A stretch of 28,850 nt of DNA from DASCNA01 sp036011305 (GTDB lineage Bacteria; Verrucomicrobiota; Lentisphaeria; Victivallales; GWF2-38-69). A program made the translations under genes and the position numbers. Below the pieces are notes generated by a model. The model was given only the letters and a program-made list of their open reading frames with translations, made no database searches and was not told the origin of the DNA. Shown here in pieces: positions 23,170 through 28,850 of this stretch (the first letter of the stretch is position 1; each line of letters begins with the position of its first letter). The stretch is taken from assembly GCA_036011305.1 (NCBI GenBank), contig DASCNA010000114.1, positions 1 to 28,850 of the forward strand. The letters run 5' to 3'.

Positions 23170-24051
23170 ATGACATCTAAATTCTACATAAATTTACGAA
23201 AAAGCTATATTTTTTATCTATTCATAACTCCTGCAATGATTTATTTTCTGGTATTTGTTGTATACCCTTTAATTCAGGGGCTTTTGATGAGTTTTCAGAA
23301 TTTTGGACTACTGGGTTCAAAAGGTTATATCGGGTTAGAGAATTATAGGAAACTTTTTGCTGATCCTTTTTTTTATCAGACTATTTGGAATACATTAATA
23401 GTTACTGTAGGAATCGTTGCTGCAAGTGTTCTTATTCCAATCATTATAGCAATAGCGCTTGATAATCTTCTTCTCCAAAAGGTCAAAAAATTTGTTCAAA
23501 CTACAATTTATGTCCCTTTTCTGTTTTCTGCATTGATTATCATTGGTATATATATAAACCTACTGAGTCCTGTGGGACCTTTTAATTCTATTATGGGTGC
23601 CATTGGGCTAATCAGTGAACCTATACCTTTTTTTACCAGCGATACACTGGGTCGTTGGATGCTTATTTACATGACCGCCTGGCACGATATTGGATTTTAT
23701 ACTCTTATTTATCTTGCGGCATTAACTACAATAAATCCATCTCTGTATGAAGCTGCTGATATAGACGGTGCAAATGTTTTTCAGAAATCGCGATATGTTA
23801 CATTTCCAGGAATATTATCAACTGTTAAAATTGTTCTTCTTATGGTATTAATGGGAGCTATGAGGACATTTGATATGTCATATGTAATGAAAAATGCAGC
23901 TAACTACAAAGGGGTCACAACAGCAATCGTTTATACTTACGACCAAGGTATTTTAAAATTTGACATGGGTTTAGCATCAGCAGCAGCAGGAATAATATTT
24001 ATATTATCACTACTGCTTGTTTTTACAGTAAAAAAAATAATAAGATATTAA
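23170..24051 (+). CDS. ABC importer permease (MalF/UgpA-like)
   Basis: A 293-residue inner-membrane protein with six spans, of the sugar-ABC type permease size. The cytoplasmic coupling loop E-A-A-D-I-D-G-A-N-V-F-Q-K-S-R-Y-V-T-F-P (about 194-213) is the EAA motif that contacts the ATPase. The N-terminal I-T-P-A-M-I-Y-F-L-V-F-V-V-Y-P segment is typical of the first-position permease. It starts 1 base after the binding-protein stop and ends 1 base before the next permease. No ATPase gene is nearby, so it probably uses a shared MsmX-like ATPase encoded elsewhere. Confidence 0.92.
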   Translation: MTSKFYINLRKSYIFYLFITPAMIYFLVFVVYPLIQGLLMSFQNFGLLGSKGYIGLENYRKLFADPFFYQTIWNTLIVTVGIVAASVLIPIIIAIALDNLLLQKVKKFVQTTIYVPFLFSALIIIGIYINLLSPVGPFNSIMGAIGLISEPIPFFTSDTLGRWMLIYMTAWHDIGFYTLIYLAALTTINPSLYEAADIDGANVFQKSRYVTFPGILSTVKIVLLMVLMGAMRTFDMSYVMKNAANYKGVTTAIVYTYDQGILKFDMGLASAAAGIIFILSLLLVFTVKKIIRY

Positions 24052-24052
24052 A

Positions 24053-24907
24053 ATGAAACTTAAAAAGAAATTTACGATTAAACAGATTTCACTTATCGTA
24101 GTACTCGTATTTTTACTGGTTCTTCTGTTTCTACCTGTATGGTTTAGTCTGGTTGTCTCATTTACTTCTTCAATAGCTTCTTTAAAAGGTGGTTTATATT
24201 TTTGGCCTAAAGTATTTTCCATGGAGGGGTATGGTATCTTATTTAATTCTATAAATTATCTCCGCCCCTTATTTAACAGTGCATTTGTGACAATTGTAGG
24301 TACATGTTCACATGTAATCTTCTGTTCTTTGGCTGCCTATACTCTTATTCAGGCGAGAGTGCCAGGGATAAAGTGGATTACAGTATTTATACTGATTACT
24401 ATGGCCGTTCCGCAGCAGGTTTTAATGATACCGACTTATCTTTTATACAAAGATTTAGGCTTAATCAATACTTATGCTTCTCTAATGATTTATAGCGTTG
24501 TACAGGGATTCAGCATCCTTTTAATGCACAGTTATTTCAAGGGTATCCCAAAAGATTTAGCTGAATCTGCGCGTATTGATGGTGCCAGAGAGTGGCAGAT
24601 ATACTGGAAAATATATGTTCCTATGGGGATACCGGGATTAGTTACAATTTTTATGCTTGATGCTGTTTCCAGGTGGAATAACTATACTGCCGCACTTTTA
24701 TTCATAACCAAACCCGAACTTTATACTGTACAGCTAACATTGAAAACTCTTGTAGGTGCAACAGAACAAGCATCTTCAAATTTTATTATTGCACCTAACA
24801 CACAAATGGCGGCAGTTGTAGTAGGCCTGCTTCCTTTAGTTATTTTATATGTATTCCTGCAAAAATTTGTAGTTAAAGGAACAAATGCCGGAGCTGTCAA
24901 AGAGTAA
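24053..24907 (+). CDS. ABC importer permease (MalG/UgpE-like)
   Basis: A 284-residue inner-membrane protein with six spans. The EAA coupling loop is E-S-A-R-I-D-G-A-R-E-W-Q-I-Y-W-K-I-Y-V-P (about 171-190). The early extracytoplasmic region and the A-V-P-Q-Q-V-L-M-I-P-T-Y segment (118-129) are standard for the second-position permease of carbohydrate importers. It pairs with the preceding permease to form the transmembrane channel and is followed by the PHP hydrolase gene after 27 bp, likely in one operon. Confidence 0.92.
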   Translation: MKLKKKFTIKQISLIVVLVFLLVLLFLPVWFSLVVSFTSSIASLKGGLYFWPKVFSMEGYGILFNSINYLRPLFNSAFVTIVGTCSHVIFCSLAAYTLIQARVPGIKWITVFILITMAVPQQVLMIPTYLLYKDLGLINTYASLMIYSVVQGFSILLMHSYFKGIPKDLAESARIDGAREWQIYWKIYVPMGIPGLVTIFMLDAVSRWNNYTAALLFITKPELYTVQLTLKTLVGATEQASSNFIIAPNTQMAAVVVGLLPLVILYVFLQKFVVKGTNAGAVKE

Positions 24908-24934
24908 TTCATATTAAAGTAAAAGTATTTAACA

Positions 24935-26185
24935 ATGAAGAAGCAAATCATTCAGACATTTACTGATAAGGATCAGTATAAAAGATTTGAAGTCCCATTT
25001 GAGGTTCCCAACGACATTGACATAATCGATCTTAAATTTGAAATAATCAATAATAGTGATGAAGATGCTATTATTGATATAGGCTTAAAGGATCCTTTTA
25101 AAGTACGAGGATGGTCAGGAGGCAGTAAAAAACAAATAACAATAACAGAAGAGTATGCAACTCCAGGTTACAGACACGGTGATCTTAAATCCGGAATATG
25201 GAATATTTTACTAAGTATATATAAAGCCCCTAAAACTGGATGCAGTATGTCAATCGATATTGTTTTGGAAGAGAAAAATTATCGATGGCTCAAAGGCGAC
25301 ACACACCTTCATTCGGTACACAGCGATGGTCAATTTACAGTTTCAGAAATAATAAATATATATAAGAAATATAACTTTGATTACCTTATAACTACCGATC
25401 ATAATACATTCACTCAAAATATGTCACTTCCATCACATAGAGGTATCATAGTGATACCAGGTATGGAATTAACTACTTACAAAGGTCACGCAAACTTTGT
25501 GGGCGCCAAAAAGCCTATAGAAGATTTTAGATGCAATCATACAGAAAATGTATCAAATAAATTTGCTGAAACGAAAAAAAACGGATGTTATACAGGAATT
25601 AATCATCCATTTGCCGATGATAATGATGGATGTATGTGGGAATGGGGTTTTAAATTTCCATTTGACTGGATAGAAATTTGGAATAGAAACTGGAGCTACA
25701 TGAACCAGAATGCCCTTGATTGGTGGCATAGTAAATTATGTAAAGGTAAAAAAATATCTGTTATAGGCGGCAGTGATAATCATAATTCAAAAGATTATTA
25801 CGATCTCTCTAAACCCGTTACAAATGTTTATGTAAATTCATTGAATAAAAATAATATTCTTGAAGGATTTAAAAGAGGAAATGTATTCATATCAAGTATA
25901 GATGGTCCATTAATTGATATGTATACAGATAATAATATTTTAGGCGAATCAACTGAGGATAAGAAAGTAAAAATTAAACTGTCCAACCTTTTTAAACATG
26001 ATAATGTAAGATTGTTATCTGATTTAGGTGAAGAAAAATATATTGAAATAGTGGATGATGGAAAACTTGAACTAGAGTTTTGCAGAGTAAATCAGAAATT
26101 CATCCGTGTAGAAGTTTGTAGATATAGATCAAATACTAATAATCATGAAAAAATTCTGCTAACCAATCCCATATACTTTAAATAA
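24935..26185 (+). CDS. CehA/McbA-family PHP-type metallohydrolase
   Basis: A 416-residue cytosolic metallohydrolase. Residues 1-115 form a beta-rich N-terminal domain. The PHP-fold part begins with D-T-H-L-H (His124 and His126), then H-S-D-G (129-132), T-T-D-H (His156), G-M-E-L-T (Glu178), G-H-A-N, G-I-N-H-P-F (His224) and G-G-S-D-N-H (Asp281 and His283), together the multi-metal ligand set. CehA/McbA relatives hydrolyse carbamates and related esters; others in the PHP class are phosphoesterases. The gene follows the ABC permeases by 27 bp and probably shares their operon, so its substrate may be what the importer brings in. No signal peptide is visible. Confidence 0.85.
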   Translation: MKKQIIQTFTDKDQYKRFEVPFEVPNDIDIIDLKFEIINNSDEDAIIDIGLKDPFKVRGWSGGSKKQITITEEYATPGYRHGDLKSGIWNILLSIYKAPKTGCSMSIDIVLEEKNYRWLKGDTHLHSVHSDGQFTVSEIINIYKKYNFDYLITTDHNTFTQNMSLPSHRGIIVIPGMELTTYKGHANFVGAKKPIEDFRCNHTENVSNKFAETKKNGCYTGINHPFADDNDGCMWEWGFKFPFDWIEIWNRNWSYMNQNALDWWHSKLCKGKKISVIGGSDNHNSKDYYDLSKPVTNVYVNSLNKNNILEGFKRGNVFISSIDGPLIDMYTDNNILGESTEDKKVKIKLSNLFKHDNVRLLSDLGEEKYIEIVDDGKLELEFCRVNQKFIRVEVCRYRSNTNNHEKILLTNPIYFK

Positions 26186-26344
26186 CTTCATAACTATTAT
26201 TACCAACTATTAAGTACTATAATTGTTCAGAAATGAATAAAATTATATCATTTTCCTATCATATCCCTTTTATAATTTGTTAATCTCATTTTTTAATTGA
26301 AAGTATATTAGATAAAAATAATATTTAAAAGGATAATTAGTAAA

Positions 26345-26836
26345 ATGAAAAAAGCTAAATTTGCTATTAGAGATGGAACCATTTTTGATAGAAAAAGTGT
26401 AAGGCTTTTGGCATTTTCAATTATGGAATCATTCGGAATAATACCAGAGCCAGAAGGTTTAGATTTTGACCTAGGGCACTTTGCTGAAAATTTTTCTGAT
26501 TCGATAGCACAACTGGTTGCCTGTAAAGGTAAAACTATTATTGGTTCAATTATTTTAAAAAAAAAGTCCCCTACCTTTGCCAAACTCACAGGGTTTTATG
26601 TAAATCCTGAATTCCACGGTCAAGGAGTAGGAAAAGGACTTCTAAACGAAGTAATAAATCGAGCAAGAAAAAATGCTTCTGATGGAATATATCTTAGCAC
26701 TTGTGATAATATGGAGAGTGCTATTCATCTTTACAATAAATATGGATGGAAGCGGATATCAGATCCTCCAAAAAACAGTGGTGCACAGAGAAGCTATTAT
26801 CTAAATCTGAATATAAAAGATCCAGTATCGTATTGA
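26345..26836 (+). CDS. GNAT-family N-acetyltransferase
   Basis: A 163-residue protein with acetyl-CoA motif A: strand L-T-G-F-Y-V-N-P, then H-G-Q-G-V-G-K-G-L-L (91-100). Motif B reads S-A-I-H-L-Y-N-K-Y-G-W. It would acetylate an amine, but the substrate is unknown. An AAAGGA site precedes the ATG. It sits 159 bp after the PHP hydrolase gene and 66 bp before the M20 hydrolase gene, so it may be co-transcribed with the latter. It is a separate subtype from the GNAT at 11016. Confidence 0.9.
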   Translation: MKKAKFAIRDGTIFDRKSVRLLAFSIMESFGIIPEPEGLDFDLGHFAENFSDSIAQLVACKGKTIIGSIILKKKSPTFAKLTGFYVNPEFHGQGVGKGLLNEVINRARKNASDGIYLSTCDNMESAIHLYNKYGWKRISDPPKNSGAQRSYYLNLNIKDPVSY

Positions 26837-26902
26837 TAATAAAATAGAAAAACTATTTTTTGCATAGCTAGTACAACTTAAAATTGAAAAAAAGAGAAGT
26901 TT

Positions 26903-28078
26903 ATGAAGAATAAATTGGATGTAATTACGCCAGAAATAGAAAAAGAGCTTACTGAGTTTACTCAAAACCTCGTAAAAATCAAAAGTATTTCTGGACATGA
27001 AGAGGAAATCATTAGGCTTATTGAAAAAAAAATGAATACTCTTGGATATGATGAAGTTATCATCGATTCTATGGGTAATGTAGTTGGAAGAATAGGACAT
27101 GGCGAAAAAGTAATTATGTTTGACTCACATATAGATACAGTTGAGGTAAAAGATGAAAAAGAATGGGACATTCCGCCATTCAGTGGTAGTATTGTAGATG
27201 GACGCCTTCATGGCAGAGGCTCAGTGGATATGAAATCAGGAGCAGCCGCTTCAATTTATGCTGGTTCGATTGCAAAAAAAATGGGACTTGATTCAAATAA
27301 GACCATTTTCGTTTCTTGTAGTGTGTCTGAAGAGGATTGCGATGGTGAAAACTTGAAGCACATTTTTAAAGAACTTAATATCAAACCGGACTACATTGTC
27401 ATTTGTGAGCCATCTGATAACAAAATTTCTCTTGGTCATAAGGGTAAAGCACAGATATCCATTAAAACACATGGAATTTCAGCTCATGGTTCAGCTCCTG
27501 AAAAAGGAATCAATGCAATTTATGAAATGGCAGAAATCATCCAACGCGTAGAAAAAACAAATGAAGAACTCATGAATAAAAAAGGCTCAAAAGGAACTTT
27601 GGTAATGTCTAAAATTTCAAGTACCGGAGCATCTTTGAATGCTGTGCCTTTTGAATGCGAAGTGTATTTAGACAGAAGGATAGTACAAGGCGAAACTGAA
27701 GATGCCATCAAAAATGAAATGGATCGAATAGTTAATGGCAAAAATGCATCATGGAAAATAGGAACACTCTATAGAAAAAGCTGGACAGGTATGGATATTA
27801 AATATGAGCCATTTCATTTAGCATGGAAAATAGATCTAAACCAAGAACTTACAAAGACATGTATTGCAGCATATCATGAAAATTTTGAAAGTAACCCAAA
27901 CGAGTATATTATCTGGGATTTTAGTACAAATGCAGTGACACCTGTAAGCATGGGAATACCTACAATTGGTTTTGGCCCAGGTGAATATAAATTAGCTCAC
28001 ATGTGCAATGAGTCATGCAAAGTAGATCAAATAGTTGATGCATGTAATATTTACACAAAAATAATTCATAATATTTAG
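26903..28078 (+). CDS. ygeY: YgeY-like M20 metallohydrolase
   Basis: A 391-residue cytosolic M20/ArgE-DapE peptidase-fold enzyme. Zinc ligands and catalysis: D-S-H-I-D-T-V (His76 and Asp78), G-R-G-S-V-D-M-K-S-G (Asp109), S-E-E-D (Glu143 and Glu144), C-E-P-S (Glu169) and A-H-M-C-N-E (His366). These and the C-E-P-S-D-N and G-H-K-G-K-A segments best match the YgeY group, annotated as selenium-metabolism-linked hydrolases. No selenium or molybdenum hydroxylase genes are in view, so that pathway link is unsupported here. It could instead be a deacetylase or dipeptidase. The operon may include the preceding GNAT. Confidence 0.88.
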   Translation: MKNKLDVITPEIEKELTEFTQNLVKIKSISGHEEEIIRLIEKKMNTLGYDEVIIDSMGNVVGRIGHGEKVIMFDSHIDTVEVKDEKEWDIPPFSGSIVDGRLHGRGSVDMKSGAAASIYAGSIAKKMGLDSNKTIFVSCSVSEEDCDGENLKHIFKELNIKPDYIVICEPSDNKISLGHKGKAQISIKTHGISAHGSAPEKGINAIYEMAEIIQRVEKTNEELMNKKGSKGTLVMSKISSTGASLNAVPFECEVYLDRRIVQGETEDAIKNEMDRIVNGKNASWKIGTLYRKSWTGMDIKYEPFHLAWKIDLNQELTKTCIAAYHENFESNPNEYIIWDFSTNAVTPVSMGIPTIGFGPGEYKLAHMCNESCKVDQIVDACNIYTKIIHNI

Positions 28079-28081
28079 AAG

Positions 28082-28143
28082 AAATTAAAGAGTAGAGAGT
28101 GAAAATAGAATTTATATTTTTACCCTCACTTCTTTTCTAATTT
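28082..28143. terminator. Imperfect inverted repeat between convergent genes
   Basis: AAATTA at 28082-28087 and TAATTT at 28138-28143 form the outer arms. A G/A-rich left half and a C/T-rich right half (GAGTGAAAATA with TATTTTTACCCTCACT) pair partially inside. T-rich ends on either side suit a bidirectional terminator for the M20 gene (+) and the membrane-protein gene (-). Confidence 0.45.
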
Positions 28144-28154
28144 TTATAAACAAT

Positions 28155-28640
28155 TTAACTACTGTAATCTTTACATTTCAATAGAGCTTTACTGACTGCA
28201 AAATAAAATATTTGGTCATCTCTTGAAGACATATTAGCCGTTTTAAACTCACCATTTTTATCCTGCATTTTTTTATATTTTTCAGCAACTCCTTCTACTG
28301 TCTCCCTATCTCCTGCCAGAAACAATCTAATCATTTTATCAGAAGCCTGTTTTGACTTCCGTAATAGTAGTTTTTTAGATTGAGTTAATGTAATATAGAT
28401 AGCGCCTAAACAGATAAAACTTAATAAACCGATAGCCAGGTAACTTTCTAAAAGAGAGCACCAGAAAAGAATAACAGAAACAGTTATACTCATACAGAAA
28501 AATTGAAAAAACTTAGATTGGATTTCTTTACTCTCTTCATTAAAATCAACAACTCTTACCACATAATTGTATAACCAGTAATATGCATAAGTTGTATACA
28601 GTATAGAGATAATAAAAATTGTTAGTCCTGATAATTCCAT
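28155..28640 (-). CDS. Membrane protein with three spans and a charged C-terminus, unknown function
   Basis: A 161-residue protein with an N-terminal span (about 5-27) and two more (about 46-64 and 68-87). A soluble, charged C-terminal half of about 70 residues is rich in K, E and D (A-S-D-K-M-I-R-L-F-L-A-G-D-R-E-T-V-E-G-V-A-E-K-Y-K-K-M) and predicted helical. I do not recognise a family. It ends convergent with the M20 gene and is divergent from the mutarotase gene at the window edge. Confidence 0.55.
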   Translation of the reverse strand: MELSGLTIFIISILYTTYAYYWLYNYVVRVVDFNEESKEIQSKFFQFFCMSITVSVILFWCSLLESYLAIGLLSFICLGAIYITLTQSKKLLLRKSKQASDKMIRLFLAGDRETVEGVAEKYKKMQDKNGEFKTANMSSRDDQIFYFAVSKALLKCKDYSS

Positions 28641-28819
28641 ATAGATTTTATCTTTAGATCATAATAAATAATTATTAAATTCTTACATCTAATTATATTA
28701 CTCTACAAATAGATAATTTGCATAAACTGATACTATTAATTTAGCATAATTTGAGTTTTATTGATTTTATGATAATTTGATTAAAACTGAAATATTAATA
28801 GACATGTGGGAGATAGAAA

Positions 28820-28850
28820 ATGTTAAAAGGAATTTCACCGTTAATCAGTC
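28820..28850 (+). CDS. RbsD/FucU-family mutarotase, N-terminal start only
   Basis: An ATG at 28820, preceded by a GGGAG site 7 bases upstream, opens a frame M-L-K-G-I-S-P-L-I-S that runs off the window. This matches the start of RbsD/FucU pyranase/mutarotases (M-L-K-G-I-x-P-x-x-S), which interconvert sugar anomers for ribose or fucose use. Only ten codons are visible, so the call rests on that short motif. It would suit the sugar kinase locus, although it lies 23 kb away. Confidence 0.6.
   Translation, partial: MLKGISPLIS

Noticed and set aside
1..28850. CRISPR array, tRNA, rRNA or prophage
   Set aside because: No regularly spaced repeats, tRNA-like cloverleaf, rRNA sequence or phage structural genes were seen.

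Overview
The window is an AT-rich (roughly 30% GC by eye) bacterial chromosome segment. It holds mostly metabolic and transport genes, plus one decayed insertion sequence and traces of others. No 16S, tRNA or taxonomic marker gene is present, so the host can only be guessed. Relaxed lipoboxes, an MFS-HEAT fusion, family 1 sugar-binding lipoproteins without their own ATPase, a CGGC-domain protein, an iron-sulfur flavoprotein and a YgeY-type M20 hydrolase suggest an anaerobic heterotroph, perhaps a spirochaete. That assignment is an inference with low to moderate confidence.

Layout. (1) 1-884: the left part of an IS66-family element on the minus strand (tnpA, tnpB, start of tnpC). Its tnpB carries an in-frame amber codon. 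(2) 979-1880: a VOC-family gene and a convergent CGGC-domain gene. (3) 1881-4418: a GxGYxYP-family secreted protein. Its two flanks contain degenerate copies of the IS66 tnpA-side end, a perfect (GGGTAA)4 tract and a long hairpin. (4) 4419-7745: a FGGY-family sugar kinase and an SSS-family sodium/solute symporter, divergent from the GxGYxYP gene and probably a sugar uptake and phosphorylation unit. (5) 7916-11543: a small membrane protein, an Ig-like repeat lipoprotein, a YbfB/YjiJ-type MFS transporter, a GNAT acetyltransferase and a previously unlisted pseudogene scrap of a solute-binding protein (10752-10927). (6) 11735-15187: an XRE-HTH protein with three PAS domains, then an iron-sulfur flavoprotein and a CE4-type deacetylase. 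Near-palindromic GACATAATGTC sites lie upstream of both the regulator and the flavoprotein. (7) 15323-20810: an ABC-2 efflux pair and an MFS transporter fused to HEAT repeats, framed by two paralogous small membrane proteins. (8) 20820-26185: a nitrilase-fold hydrolase divergent from an operon of a sugar-type binding lipoprotein, two permeases and a CehA/McbA-type PHP metallohydrolase. (9) 26345-28850: a GNAT, a YgeY-like M20 hydrolase, a small membrane protein and the first codons of an RbsD/FucU-family mutarotase at the right edge.

Working together. Two carbohydrate-oriented modules stand out: the kinase/symporter/GxGYxYP locus, and the ABC importer with nitrilase and PHP hydrolase. The second could import and hydrolyse a small amide-, nitrile- or phosphoester-containing compound, but its substrate cannot be read from sequence. 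I found no defence system, CRISPR array, RNA gene or prophage. The most unusual items are the multiple solo IS66 ends, the telomere-like G-quadruplex tract, the candidate autoregulatory operator of the PAS regulator, the MFS-HEAT fusion and the solute-binding-protein relic.
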